Below, piece after piece: positions 1 to 15,275 of a stretch of DNA of 64,000 bases. Location of the stretch: assembly GCA_024509875.1 (NCBI GenBank), contig JAMPIV010012212.1, positions 62,001-126,000 on the forward strand, read 5' to 3'. The stretch is from Oreohelix idahoensis. Lineage: Eukaryota > Mollusca > Gastropoda > Stylommatophora > Oreohelicidae. The translations under genes and the position numbers were made by a program. Positions within the stretch are counted from its first letter, which is position 1, and every line of letters starts with the position of its first letter. The notes under the pieces were generated by a model. The model saw nothing but the letters and a program-made list of their open reading frames with translations. It had not been told where the DNA came from and did no database searches.

Positions 1-2470
1 AACTCTAAGAAAGATGCCGCCTACCGCGACAGAGTGTCCTGTCCAGAGTGTTCTGGACACGTGCACTAAGCTGACAAGAAACGTATTTGTTCAAAATAGA
101 CACTCTTCTCTACTACAACTCTAGCCGTCTAGGGCACATTTTTGTTTCGCACAGGTACATTCATCACATTTTGGCGTCAGTATTTCCAGAAAAAAAGTGT
201 TTGCTAGTTCAGATTGTCAACGCGCTTCTCTATATTGATGTCGTCTGCGAATGAACGAGGGACAGGTTTATATTTTTGCAAACGTCAGAATGCGATTGAC
301 ATAATTCTAGCAGATGATGAATGAAACGTTAATCAGGATTAATTCACCAGGACTTCCCAGTTGTAGCAATGTCAGAACTTTGACGAAAGCTGAGCGGCTT
401 GCTCACTCAATTAGAGTATTGATGTCCTGGCCTTAAATAGACCGAAGGGTCGCAGTGGGGCCTGAACATCTCTCAGATTTATGTACTTCTCATTCTTACA
501 TCCGTCCTCCTAGTAAGCACATGCTTTATATAGCCATCCACCAACTGTTCAACACTAACAAGAAGACCGCCCCATTTCTACCCAGGTTGAGAGTGTCGGA
601 TCATAAAGTTCTGCTGTTTTCTTTCGTAATCCTTCACCACCCCGCCCCTAATTTTGTACACACACACGAACTAGAGAGAGGGGGAAAGACACAGCAGACA
701 TAACTTGCAGTAATGCTGAACATAAACGACCTGGTTTGACGCGCGAAGATATTTGTGGCTAGCATAACGTGCTCGAAATATATTCACCCAGCACGTGACA
801 GGTATTCAAGTATTTCGTCCAGAACTCGTGTACATGCTGTTATAATAATCAACAGATGACATCATCAAATATGCCGTGGTCTGGCCAGTCTTTCTGGTAG
901 AGAGTGACCAGTTTTAATGCATCCACTCTTTCTTGTCATATATTATATCGGTCCATGTTCCCTTGTGATAAACGTTTAACGGCCAGACATAGAACTGGCA
1001 TAACACATCAACTTTGCGCATGGCAGCTTATTAGGACGTTAACTAAAACGTATTCACACTCAAGTTGTACCATAGACCATGCCGAAATATTCACGTCAAC
1101 CAGTTCAAATCAAAAGATACCAATATATCCACAACAACAAATTCGCAGCAAAACGTACCAACATTAACATGCCTGAGGGAGCAGTGATCCATTTATTCTC
1201 ATAAATTCCCAGCGTTTTACTCACATATTCACCCACGGATACACACTGGCTTACTAGCCAGTATAAACAAGAATACGCCACAATACCAAGTTAAGCGTAT
1301 CGACGATAAAAGATTCCACTCATCAGGTTCACGACAGAGTATACGAACCAATCAACAGCCACATTACAAACTATTACAATATATAGAGAGAAGGTAGCAT
1401 TGTCATCCAGTTTCACTTGTGGTAACAAGAGACACACCTACATAGCTATATAGGCAAACTCCAAACGTACATAACACTAACATTTGTTGGTGAGCTGTTT
1501 CGGACTGGATTCCGTTCGTTGTTGCAAAATTCCCTATCAGCTGCTTCATGGTAAAATTCCTACAAGATCCCTATTAGCAGATCTAGGAGTAACTTCATTA
1601 ATTACAGGCGGTCCTAATTATCTAGTGACGAGATTCTCTCCCTCCCCCCCCCCCCCCTCCCCCCCCCCCCCCCCCCCAACCACCACACACAGATGGTAAT
1701 ATAGGTCGTTGCTTCAGATAATATAACAGATCACACACGATGTTAACAAATTTACGAGAACACGTTGGCGTCACAGCATTGACAGCAGGCTCGTGAAGCA
1801 TTACTAAAAAGATGGAATGGATATGTCATGGGATTGGGAGCAACTTGTTTTATACACGGTTTCCACATTTCAGCCATTGGTCGTGCATATATACTACTTC
1901 TTCCTATCCCTCCACTTCCTCGATAATAATAGTACGGTGTTGTTTATAGTTCTTTTGTGCTTATGTTTGTGATTCACCTCAGCCACACGCTAGTAAACGT
2001 TTGTACCGTACCAATATCTTAGTGCAACTAGTCAAGGAGAGTTTGATTGTGTGGTATATTTTCTTGGCTCACTTCTGGTACATGTTTTTGCTGATTTTCT
2101 TAGTTTTTTGTTTTTAAATAATGTGTTGTGTTTTGTTCTGTTGTGTATTTGTTTAGTTCTCCTTAAACACAAGCTAATACAATTGTGCACAGATGTCCTG
2201 TCCTGCATATGTTGGCTTCTACTCAAGATAAGTTTCGCTTTTTGTTGAGTTTTTTAAGTGAGCATTTTTGGTCCTGTTGTGTGTTCTCTTCATTCCAAGA
2301 TAGCACAAGTTTATACTGAACTCAGGATTACTGCTAGTAACAATTAGTTTACCGCCATAGAAAGAACAGCTGTCAGCTTATAAACCTCATTGTTTCACGA
2401 CCTTCAGTTATAAATAGTATTGTCCTTTCACGTAAACATAGATATAGGTGATAAGATTATCTGTCAGTAC
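1..2470. other. No recognisable gene
   Basis: I see no recognisable coding exon, RNA gene or transposon here. The open frames are short, have no family motif and have the composition of noncoding AT-moderate DNA. The only distinct structure is the C-rich tract listed separately. Confidence 0.5.
1639..1677. repeat. Poly-C low-complexity tract
   Basis: An almost pure C run of about 39 bases, broken by a few T residues. Such a run can form i-motif or G4 structures on the two strands and is a common place for sequencing length error. No gene association is visible. Confidence 0.9.
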
Positions 2471-2756
2471 GAAGATGGCTGGCAGAGTGGTTAGAGCGCT
2501 GGTCTCTCGCGGCAAAGGTGCTGGGTTCGATCCACGGTATCGACGCGTTTCAGTCTACCAAGCTGTAAATGGGTACCTGACTTTGGACTTGAGTTAGAGA
2601 AGGAAAAGGTAGCGAGGAAGGTCATCCCACCTCTCGATGCTGGACCTAGTATAGTGAAGTCTCTAACACTTCACTCTTCTATAGCAGTAGCCGCTATGGG
2701 ATTACCTTTATGAAGATAGCGACTAGAAATAAATTAACTAAAATTAAAATAAGCAA
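2471..2756 (+). mobile_element. tRNA-derived SINE
   Basis: The 5' part resembles a tRNA gene. An A-box-like TGGCAGAGTGG lies near 2480 and a B box GGTTCGATCC at 2524-2533, with spacing typical of a tRNA with a long variable arm. After the head comes about 200 bp of unrelated body and an AT-rich tail (TAAATTAACTAAAATTAAAA) near 2730-2756. A tRNA head, unrelated body and A-rich tail define a SINE transcribed by RNA polymerase III and mobilised by a LINE partner. The exact ends are approximate, and I could not find a convincing target-site duplication. Confidence 0.7.
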
Positions 2757-3377
2757 TGGGTTCAAGAAATATAAATATAACACCAGAGAATAATTATTAT
2801 GCACATGACATTAAAAGAACTGAAAGGGGTGATGGTATAAAATATTGGGCAGTTGATAGCTCAGAATAGTCATAAATAAAACAACAAGTCTTGGCTTATC
2901 CTCCACTGCTTACCTGACGCGGAACTGATAGCCCATCAACTCAGTCGTGCGCTGTAATCGTGGAGTAGCTTTTTGGTCCACCGGTAACTTGTTTCGGTTG
3001 TTCGTGTGTGAACTTCAGAGCAGGATGTGCTTTGGTTTAACCTTCCCGCGTCTTTATCGGTTGTGTGAAACGTCATGAGAAGAGGATCACTCGAAAACAT
3101 GGAATGAGCGAGGTAACACAAGTAGAAGAGGCGTATAGGAAGACAGCCAAGTGAAATGACAGCTTTATTTTGTGCCACGAGAAAATATAAACAATAAAAT
3201 TGATGGAGGATATCGTAGATGGAGATCTTCGGACAAATATTATCGCCAATGCGTGACAGCAATGTGCTTGACAATGCTAAAGCGGTTAATTTTTGTGAGT
3301 CATGTATCTTATTTCAAGGACGGGTCTAGAAAGCCACGTTATATACATTTTATATTCTTGATGCCAGGCAATGACTA

Positions 3378-3660
<283 letters not shown>

Positions 3661-4882
3661 TAACCGTCTGTTTTGTAACGGCCACCATAAATGTAACGTA
3701 CTGTTTATGAGTGATGTGAAAGCTGGCAGAGTGAACGTGTCGTTTATCACCTGGACTGTGTAATGTTGCGGTGTCGATGTAGGTCACCAGAAATGTAACG
3801 GCCAGGAATGTAACGGCCACCAGAGTGAGGCACTGCCAGGGGTACTATGGTCACTCACAGTAAACAGCGTACATGTTGTAGATCTGTGATATTGGTATTA
3901 TGATGTGCTGAGTAGTAAAGGGTGTAGACAAAACACGCAATGATGCTTGAGGCTCTGGCACGTTTCAAACATTTATTTACGAAACTGACAGTAGCATCAA
4001 CAGGACAGTCAAATCGACGAGATCAAGGACTTCACATAGATAATAAATGACTGTCAAATGTCTGGTAATCAAAGGCTTGCATCATACATCAAACATCATC
4101 TGTCCTAATGTTACAATATGTAATGTAGCTTCCGTACCATTGACTCAGCGCGTCAGGTACTTAATTAGCTCTGTCGTCCAACCAACGAGCTCCTAAATTG
4201 CGTAGCAATAATACATAAGGCTGTTATTCAACTGGCAAAGCTCGCCAGGTATATTTCCTCTTGCTGAAAATATTGGCCGTAATACAGGGCCTCAATATGT
4301 AGACAGCTGTGTATCCTTTTTTAGCAGGCACGATCAAACCATGCTAAACATATATATACCGCCAACCTGCGGCGTCCACAATAATTTATCATCATCATTA
4401 GGCTTCTGTTCACTTGAAAACATGTAGTCTCATTTGGCTAGAACTAGAAGCAAAGAAGAAATTCTGTCTCTCAAGATCTGTGAGCTTCACTCACCGATAT
4501 GTAATTTCAAATGTTCTGCAGCCAAAGGCATAATAATAAGAATGTCATTTACCTTCATACAGAATCTTCCGGATACACACTTAACAAACAATCACTGGGG
4601 AAAACATTGACATTTCAGTCATATCGAAACTTTCCAATCCCCATGATGATATAGAGGAAAATCACAACGGACATCGTCGTCCGACAGCCCAGATCACAAT
4701 CTAGATGACGGAAGTCACAGTTCGCGCTCAGAACTCTGCGCATGCCTAGACAGCATAAAAAATGAGCATCGTTCAGACAGATCAACGACAACGATTGAAA
4801 GAAAGAGAAGATAACCCTTTAAACAACCTGTCATAGAAGTTAATACCCAATTATCCAACCGTGACCAACAAAGTTTTGCAAC
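3661..4882. other. Unassigned; possible degenerate solo LTR
   Basis: I find no coding exon. The motif TGTAACGGCCA recurs near 3675, 3798 and 3812. TGTAAC is a common LTR start, so this AT-rich stretch, which ends near CAACAAAG at about 4868, could be a degenerate solo LTR. No second copy lies in the window and no target-site duplication is clear, so this remains a weak inference. Confidence 0.25.
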
Positions 4883-4971
4883 AAAAGTATTAAATAGATT
4901 TACCTATATGACACCGTCAAAACGACAAAAGTATTAAATAGATTTACCCATTATGACTCCGTCAAAACGAC
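4883..4971. repeat. 44/45-bp tandem duplication
   Basis: Two adjacent near-identical units (4883-4926 and 4927-4971) share AAAAGTATTAAATAGATTTA and CCGTCAAAACGAC. They differ by a 1-bp indel and a few substitutions. The duplication abuts the start of the next LINE fragment. Confidence 0.9.
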
Positions 4972-5237
4972 AGCAACAAGACCCCGATGCCATCACAAGA
5001 ACAGCTATGCTATGGACCCCTGAAGGAAAACGAAAGAGAGGCCGACCAAAAACAACTTGGCGGAGGACTGCGGAGGCTGAGATGCAAAGAATGAACCAGA
5101 GTTGGGGCACTGTACGAAGGATGGCCGCCGACTGAGCAAAGTGGAATCAATTTGTTGTTGCCCTACAAGACGCCACCAGGCGTAATGGCCACTGACTGCT
5201 TTGACGGTCGGCGGCTAAGGATCAAAGAAGAAGAAGA
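4960..5237 (+). pseudogene. LINE ORF2 3' end with (AAG)n tail
   Basis: The frame from about 4971 to the stop at 5193-5195 encodes a typical non-LTR retrotransposon ORF2 C-terminus, with PEGKRKRGRPKTTWRRT followed by a Glu/Met-rich helix and a final K-W-x-x-F-V segment. A TGA at 5133-5135 interrupts the frame where related LINEs usually carry Arg, so the copy is dead. The 3' untranslated part is about 30 bp long and ends in a short (AAG)n tail at 5225-5237, which runs straight into (TA)n. It is severely 5'-truncated. It belongs to a different family from the fragment at 3503. Confidence 0.8.
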
Positions 5238-5268
<31 letters not shown>

Positions 5269-5281
5269 AATATATATATAT

Positions 5282-5346
<65 letters not shown>
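5238..5346. repeat. (TA)n microsatellite
   Basis: Slightly interrupted TA repeat between a LINE tail and the left end of a Tc1-like element. It probably was continuous with the tract at 8264-8401 before two Tc1 elements inserted. Confidence 0.95.
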
Positions 5347-5349
<3 letters not shown>

Positions 5350-6831
5350 TGTTCAAAAAAAAAAAAAAAAACGCATAGCTACTGAAGGCACACACATAGC
5401 CATAATTTTGACATTCAATAACTTTTTTAATTTAATGAGTTAATTGTTCAAATTGCACACAAGAATACATTAGGGTTGAACCAATCAATTGACAGTTGTT
5501 TTGCATCTGGGTCACGAGAGTTTTTTGGCGTACGGGCTTTCCCGTTAGTATGGTGTGTGGCCTCTTCTTGCATCGATCAGCGACTGGCATCTCCTGGGCA
5601 TGGATGCGATCAGACGTCTGATATGGGCCTGTGAGATGGCTGCCCACTCTTCCTGGAGTGCCTGGAACAGATCACGACGATTGGCTGAAGCAACGTCTCG
5701 GCGACAAACACGTCTATAGGGAAGGGTGAGAATGTTGTATGCAGTCAGGAACTGCGTGGTCAACCGTGCACAATGGGGTCTGGCGTTGTCCTGTTGAAAC
5801 ACAGACCTTTGGGCAGCCAAAAGTGGAAGGACATGGGGTCGAAGAATTTCACTGACGTATCGTTGCGCATTCAAGCCTCCTTCAGTGTGCACCAATTGAC
5901 TCCTTCCGTTGTAACTGATCATTCCCGACACCATTGCACCTCCACCACCGTGCGGCGGAGCTTCATCAACGCAATTTTGGGCAAAACGTTCATTTCGCCT
6001 ACGGCAGACCCTACGCCGTCTATCATGACGCTGCAACAAAAAGAAAGATTCTTCACTAAACCAGACACGTCTCCATTGATTGTCAGCTGCCCAGGGACGA
6101 TGCTGGTTGGCCCAAAGAAGTCGATTTTGGCGATGGCGGCGCGTAAGGACAGGTCATCGGTGAGGTCGTTGTGCCCAAAGTCCAGCGTCATGCAGTCTAT
6201 TCCGGACAGTTTGATCAGACACTTGACGTCCTGCAGGCAATGACTGGGCAGTTGAGGAAGCTGTTGTAAACCTGTCTCTGAGGTGACGAAGCCGAATAAA
6301 GCGATCTTCCGCTGCTGTTGTCACTCTGGGTCGTCCACTGCGATGCCGGTCTTCAACTGAGCCAATGGCTTGGAACCGGTGCCAAAGTCGACTGATGGTA
6401 CTCTGATGCACGTTTAGATGCCTGGCAACCTGACTTTGACTTTCGCCTGCATGCAGTCGGCCAATAGCAATGTTCCTTAAATTTATCGATAGAGACGCCA
6501 TAAATGTCTGCTTGAAAATGAACTGAATTTTGTTTGTGTAGCGTTATCCTTTTATAGGGTTTCAGTTGCGTAGTCAGTGAATAGTGTTCACCCCAAATTT
6601 TGTTGCTTTCACGTGCGCGCAACATGAGCTGTGGTCAAAAATTGCGTCATAAACACTATTGACCACTGCGTTGTAACGATTACAAAAACGAACGCAGTTC
6701 TAGTCAACACGTGCATTTGACACTGTAAAAAACCTTTGAGGCTGGTTTTTATATACCCTAGCACCAAATTTTACTTACAAACTCATAAAAATGCGCCCTC
6801 GGATAGCTATGCGTTTCTTTTTTTGAACAGT
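5347..6831 (-). mobile_element. Tc1/mariner-type transposon, copy 1
   Basis: A 1.48-kb element bounded by inverted repeats. The left end reads CTGTTC, a poly-A run, then ACGCATAGCT (5349-5380). The right end reads AGCTATGCGT, a T run, then GAACAG (6805-6830). Both ends abut TA dinucleotides, as expected for the TA target of the superfamily. A decayed transposase gene occupies the minus strand. The long A run in the left arm (17 versus about 8 on the right) looks like slippage growth. The copy is defective. Confidence 0.88.
5545..6501 (-). pseudogene. Tc1-like transposase, broken
   Basis: The minus strand from 6501 encodes an N-terminal paired-like helix-turn-helix (RLHAGESQSQVARHLNVHQS), then a second DNA-binding part (RHRSGRPRVTT, VRNRLHDAGL). 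A frameshift near 6160 moves the frame, and the catalytic part continues to 5545. The first catalytic Asp region reads FSEES where the family has FSDES, so the residue is Glu. The second Asp block, QQDNARPHCAR, is intact. The third block (normally SPDLNPIEHLWD) is missing: the frame jumps from NILTLPY directly to RRVCRRD, an in-frame loss of roughly 18-20 residues. The C-terminal helices (FQALQEEWAAI) remain. Two of three catalytic positions are lost or altered, so the protein is inactive. Confidence 0.85.
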
Positions 6832-6838
6832 ATATATA

Positions 6839-8983
<2,145 letters not shown>

Positions 8984-11900
8984 TCATTCAGTCACCTCAG
9001 TCATACTTGTACATATAGTCATAACGCCACTTATTGCCTCAGTCATACTTGTACATATAGTCATAACGCCATTTATCGCCTCAGTCATACTTGTACATAT
9101 AGTCATAATGCCACTTATCGCCTCAGTCATACTTGTACATATAGTCATAACGCCACTTATCGCCTCAGTCATACTTGTACATATAGTCATAATGCCACTT
9201 ATCACCTCAGTCATACTTGCACATATAGTCATAACGCCACTTATCACCTCAGTCATACTTGTACATATAGTCATAACACCACATATCACCTCAGTCATAC
9301 TTGTACATATAGTCATAACGCCACTTATCACCTCAGTCATACTTGTACATATAGTCATAACGCCACATATCACCTCAGTCATACTTGTACATATAGTCAT
9401 AACACCACTTATCACCTCAGTCATACTTGTACATATAGTCATAACACCACGTATCACCTCAGTCATACTTGTACATATAGTCATAATGCCACGTATCACC
9501 TCAGTCATACTTGTACATATGGTCATAACACCACTTATCACCTGTCATGCTTGTACATATAGTCATAACGCCACTTATCACATCAGTCATACTTGTACAT
9601 ATAGTCATAATGCCACTTATCACATCAGTCATACTTGTACATATAGTCATACTTGTACATATAGTCATAATGCCACTTATCACCTCAGTCATACTTGTAC
9701 ATATAGTCATAACACCATGTATCACTTCAGTCATACTTGTACATATAGTCATAATGCCACTTATCACCTCAGTCATACTTGTACATATGTTCATAACGCC
9801 ACATATCACCTCAGTCATACTTGTACATATGTTCATAACGCCACATATCACCTCAGTCATACTTGTACATATAGTCATAACGCCACTTATCACCTCAGTC
9901 ATACTTGTACATATAGTCATAATGCCACTTATCACCTCAGTCATACTTGTACATATAGTCATAACGCCACTTATCACCTCAGTCATACTTGTACATATAG
10001 TCATAACGCCACTTATCGCCTCAGTCATACTTGTACATATAGTCATAATGCCACTTATCACCTCAGTCATACTTGTACATATAGTCATAACACCATGTAT
10101 CACTTCAGTCATACTTGTACATATAGTCATAACACCACTTATCACCTCAGTCATACTTGTACATATGTTCATAACGCCACATATCACCTCAGTCATACTT
10201 GTACATATGTTCATAACGCCACATATCACCTCAGTCATACTTGTACATATAGTCATAATGCCACTTATCACCTCAGTCATACTTGTACATATAGTCATAA
10301 CGCCACTTATCACCTCAGTCATACTTGTACATATAGTCATAACGCCACTTATCACCTCAGTCATACTTGTACATATAGTCATAACGCCACTTATCACCTC
10401 AGTCATACTTGTACATATGTTCATAACCCCACTTATCACCTCAGTCATACTTGTACATATAGTCATAATGCCACTTATCACCTCAGTCATACTTGTACAT
10501 ATAGTCATAACGCCACTTATCACCTCAGTCATACTTGTACATATAGTCATAACGCCACTTATCAACTCAGTCATACTTGCACATATAGTCATAACACCAC
10601 TTATTACCTCAGTCATACTTGTACATATGGTCATAGCGCCACTTATCACCTCAGTCATACTTGTACATATAGTCATAATGCCACTTATCACCTCAGTCAT
10701 GCTTGTACATATGGTCATAACGCCACTTATCACCTCAGTCATACTTGTACATATAATCATAACGCCACTTATCACCTCAGTCATACTTGTTTATATATTC
10801 ATAACGCCACTTATCACCTCAGTCATACTTGTACATATAGTCATAATACCATGTATCATCTCAGTCATACTTGTACATATAGTCATAATGCCACTTATCA
10901 CCTCAGTCATACTTGTACATATAGTCATAACGCCATGTATCATCTCAGTCATACTTGTACATATAGTCATAATGCCACTTATCACCTCAGTCATACTTGT
11001 ACATATAGTCATAACACCACTTATCACCTCAGCCATACTTGTACATATAGTCGTAACGCCACTTATCACCTCAGTCATACTTGTACATATAGTCATAATG
11101 CCACTTATCACCTCAGTCATACTTGTACATATAGTCATAACACCACGTATCACCTCAGTCATACTTGTACATATAGTCATAACGCCACTTATCACCTCAG
11201 TCATACTTGTACATATAGTCATAATGCCACATATCACCTCAGTCATACTTGTACATATATTCATAACGCCATGTATCACCTCAGTCATACTTGTACATAT
11301 AGTCATAATGCCACATATCACCTCAGTCATACTTGTACATATAGTCATAACGCCACTTATCACCTCAGTCATGCTTGTACATATAGTCATAATGCCACTT
11401 ATCACCTCAGTCATACTTGTACATATAGTCATAATGCCACTTATTACCTCAGTCATACTTGTACATATAGTCATAATGCCACTTATCACCTCAGTCATAC
11501 TTGTACATATATTCATAACGCCACTTATCACCTCAGTCATACTTGTACATATAGTCATAATGCCACATATCACCTCAGTCATACTTGTACATATAGTCAT
11601 AACGCCACTTATCACCTCAGTCATGCTTGTACATATAGTCATAATGCCACTTATCACCTCAGTCATACTTGTACATATAGTCATAATGCCACTTATTACC
11701 TCAGTCATACTTGTACATATAGTCATAATGCCACTTATCACCTCAGTCATACTTGTACATATAGTCATAACACCACTTATCACCTCAGTCATACTTGTAC
11801 ATAGAGTCATATTGCCACTTATCACCTCAGTCATACTTGTACATATAGTCATAATGCCATGTATCACCTCAGTCATACTTGTACATATAGTCATAATGCC

Positions 11901-12872
11901 ACATATCACCTCTGTCATACTTGTACATATAGTCATAATGCCACTTATCACCTCAGTCATACGTGTACATATAGTCATAAGACCACTTATCACCTCAGTC
12001 ATACTTGTACATATAGGCATAATGCCACTTATCACCTCAGTCATACTTGTGCATATAGTCATAACACCACTTATCACCTCAGTCATACTTGTACATATAG
12101 TCATAATGCCACTTATCACCTCAGTCATACTTGTACTTATAGTCATAACGCCACTTATCACCTCAGTCATACTTGTACATATAGTCATAATGCCACCTAT
12201 CACCTCAGTCATACTTGTACATATAGTCATAACACCACTTATCACCCCAGTCATACTTGTACATATAGTCATAACGCCACTTATCACCTCAGTCATACTT
12301 GTACATATAGTCATAACGCCACTTATCACCTCAGTCGTACTTGTACATATAGTCATAACGCCACTTATCACCTCAGTCATACTTGTACATATAGTCAGTC
12401 ATAACGCCACTTATCACCTGAGTCATACTTGTACATATAGTCATAACGCCACTTATTACCTGAGTCATACTTGTACATATAGTCATAACACCACTTATCA
12501 CCTCGGCCATACTTGTACATATAGTCATAACACCACTTATCACCTCAGTCATACTTGTACATATAGTCATAACGCCACTTTTCACCTCAGTCATACTTGT
12601 ACATATAGTCATAATAACACTTATCACATCAATCATACTTGTACATATAGTCATAACACCACTTATCACATCAATCATGCTTATACATAGTCATAACGCA
12701 ACTTATCACGTCAGTCATACTTATACATATAATCATAACGCCACTTATAATGTCAGTCATACTTATACATATAATCATAACGCCACTTATCACATCAATC
12801 ATGCTTATACATATAGTCATAACACCAGTTATCACATCAATCATGCTTATACATATAGTCATAACGCCACTT
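8984..12872. repeat. 42-bp satellite array, about 92 units
   Basis: A head-to-tail array with period 42 bp. The diagnostic core is ACTTGTACATATAGTCATAA, followed by a (C/T)(G/A)CCAC(T/A)TATC variable segment and ACCTCAGTCAT. Because 42 is a multiple of three and the unit lacks stops in several frames, the array makes very long open frames on both strands with a 14-residue period; these are not genes. Frame-breaking indels occur near 9543, 9645 and 12397 without any sign of selection. Unit variants form higher-order blocks: a 378-bp (9-unit) offset links 9713 with 10091, and a 252-bp (6-unit) offset links 11371 with 11623 and 11441 with 11693. The right edge (12600-12872) carries the most diverged units. 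Confidence 0.97.
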
Positions 12873-13170
12873 TGCGACGGTATTGCCTCCCCTGCTTTGC
12901 AGTTGTGGTCCAACAGTGGCCAAAACTCAAGAGTATCTAATATGTGCTTCAAAGGTGTCTACCTTCGCACAAGATTACTCTTGGCAGATCTCCAGGGAGT
13001 CTTCACAAGGTATTCAGAATAAGCGAGAACAATACTGCTTTGGCTGAGTATGTTAACTCTGTAATTCTGCCGACTCTTTTGTGAAGGATTTGAGCACTTA
13101 TTAATTTCAGCTCGTTTAAGCCCCCACCCCTGATTTACTCAGTGGAATTCTATTATTCTAGTTTAGCTCT
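12873..13170 (+). repeat. Dispersed repeat, copy 1
   Basis: About 300 bp shared with 60745-61060 in the same orientation. Shared words include ATTGCCTCCCC, CTCAAGAGTATCTAATATG and TACCTTCGCACAAGATTACT, and both end with a GTTTAAGCCCCC- or GTTCAAGCCCCC-type segment. Both begin with TG. No protein is encoded. It could be the end of an LTR or of a nonautonomous element. This copy starts exactly where the 42-bp satellite stops. Confidence 0.8.
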
Positions 13171-15191
13171 GTTTAGAGTGTGTGTAGTAAGTTGACTGAG
13201 ACAAACATGCAGTAACTTTAAAATGATTAAATCAATTTGTAAAATTACAATTAACAAAATTTAATCATCACTTTAAGTTTTAACGGTTGAAAAATAAATA
13301 ATTTGAATAGTTATAGATCAAGAAAAGTTATCATCACAGTCGTTATAGTTTGTGAAATGTTACAAGAAGTTCAAGTGGCAGCATATATTTGAACTTACCT
13401 GCCAATGACGGTTCTGTTGCTTCTTATGGGTTGGTTCTTTTCACTCTGCTCATGCTCGTCCCTGATCAAGGTTGTCGGGTGTAGCTCATTTCCCAGAAAT
13501 ATCAAGGAGTGTCTACTACGTGGGTCCTTCATCTTAAAGCTTAGGCCACTGTTCCCTTCTTGTTCCAGAGATAGTACTTTCGGCTGGTACCACCAATAAG
13601 CCAAGCCTGGCTCACAGACTTTTTTGCTCAGATGAATCAAAGAGACTTGAATCGGCCTCTTACACGCGTCTGGGGTGTCGTTAATTTAATAAGTTCCCTC
13701 TCTGACTTTGTGTGTGGTCCTTCATTGTCCTCAGTCCCGGTTTCCTTATTTAAATTGACAGAGATTTCCTGGGCTATGAAAGTCCGTCCAAAATTCTCCA
13801 ATAAAAGGTGTATGGTATGTTAAGAAGGAATTCTGAATTCTAATTCTTCACTGTAGCAAGGTCTGGTATCTTGGCGAGCGATTTCTCAAGTGAAATAGCT
13901 TGAGAAAAAGGTCAGATTATATTCACTGCCTTCTCATTCGCGCCTCAAGGGATCAGCCAATCTGATTTGAATATGTTGCATGACTCAGCTAATGCAAAAT
14001 TTCAAACATTACTTTTCTGAAAATGGGCTGTACACATCTGCTTACCCTTGAGTACAAACTTACGAACATGTCGGTAAACTCATATAACAACGTGTTTGTT
14101 TTATGTTACTGCACTTTTGTTGTAACGTGGTTATCGTTTGGGTACACACTGACAGCTGACGAACACTGTAGAAGTAAACACCAGTAAAGGACGACTTCTG
14201 GATAGGACACAAGGTTTTGTTGTTGTATGCTACTATAAATACACCCACACCGGGCGTTACTCAGACATAAATAAGTCAGGCTGACAACGATTACACTGTC
14301 ATGTAAGCTCATCATGTAGATAGTAACACATGATGAAGTAAGCCGCGCATCTCAAAAGTCTCTTTACCTGACTGCCGTCTAGAAATAAGACACCACACAT
14401 TTCTCACATCCATGGCTATTCAGACACAAGCCAGAAATATCACAGGGGAAAAACTTAAATATCTTTTAACACCTAAAAGGCTCCATTCCCCAAAAATATA
14501 GACAGAGTCGAGCGCTGACTTCTTGTCAGCTCGGAGACTTCACATCGACTCCCGGAAAGACAGTCTTCAATTCCCGCGCAAGTTCATCGCGCATGCTTAA
14601 GCCCTAAGTAGAGCTAGTCACGGAACAATCCAGACCTTTCCGTGAAAACAGAGCAAGACCGCTCCATATATGGCAAGCTGTATGATCGATATCCTGATAT
14701 AGACATACAGAATAATGGACATTATTGTCCAGACAAGGGAGATAACAGATAAATCTCACCCTGAACTTAAAAAAATACAATTAATGGTTTCCCTTTGACC
14801 ACAATATAAAAAGTACATATATTCCTATCTTAACAGTGTTCCCAATGTAACAATTATTACTTTTATCAGGAAGTAATCTCTTATCTGTGTCTGTCTATCA
14901 GTTGTCTCCCCATATTCCGAGCTTTGGTGATGCGCATACCCGCGTCTTATCAGTGATTATGCACTGCGCTGAGGCGATTTACGTGTTAATCTGTATTCTA
15001 ATGTTTTCTAATGTCCCCTTATCCCTGATAAGGATGTAAGAAGGAAAATACATAATATCTGCTACACATAGCAGAAAAAGAAAGAAATAAAGTGCGACAA
15101 ATGAAAGCACACAATAAAATCAGTACCACAAATGTATCGATACTGCTGGAGGGAAACAAAGATCGAGAGGGGCCGCCCCGTTCTGACACTT
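12873..15191. other. 2.3-kb block interrupting the 42-bp satellite
   Basis: Satellite sequence stops at 12872 and two more units of the same right-edge subtype reappear at 15192. The block between begins TGCGACGG and is bounded by the pentamer CACTT on both sides (12868-12872 and 15187-15191). That is what an insertion with a 5-bp target duplication would leave, although the right junction has a few extra bases relative to the satellite. No ORF of a known family is present. Apart from the dispersed repeat at its left end I recognise nothing in it. Confidence 0.45.
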
Positions 15192-15275
15192 ACCTATCAC
15201 GTCAGTCATACTTATACATATAATCATAACGCCACATATCACGTCAGTCATACTTATACATATAGTTATAACATA
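15192..15275. repeat. Two orphan 42-bp satellite units
   Basis: Two units of the 42-bp satellite (CAGTCATACTTATACATATA type). They match the diverged subtype seen at 12700-12770 better than the bulk array. They are directly followed by the 28-bp minisatellite. Confidence 0.9.

Noticed and set aside
2471..2545. A genuine tRNA gene at 2471 or 15326
   Set aside because: A and B boxes are present, but the cloverleaf stems are poor and each head continues into a SINE body and tail.
8984..12872. CRISPR array
   Set aside because: Units are directly tandem without unique spacers, and the context is eukaryotic.
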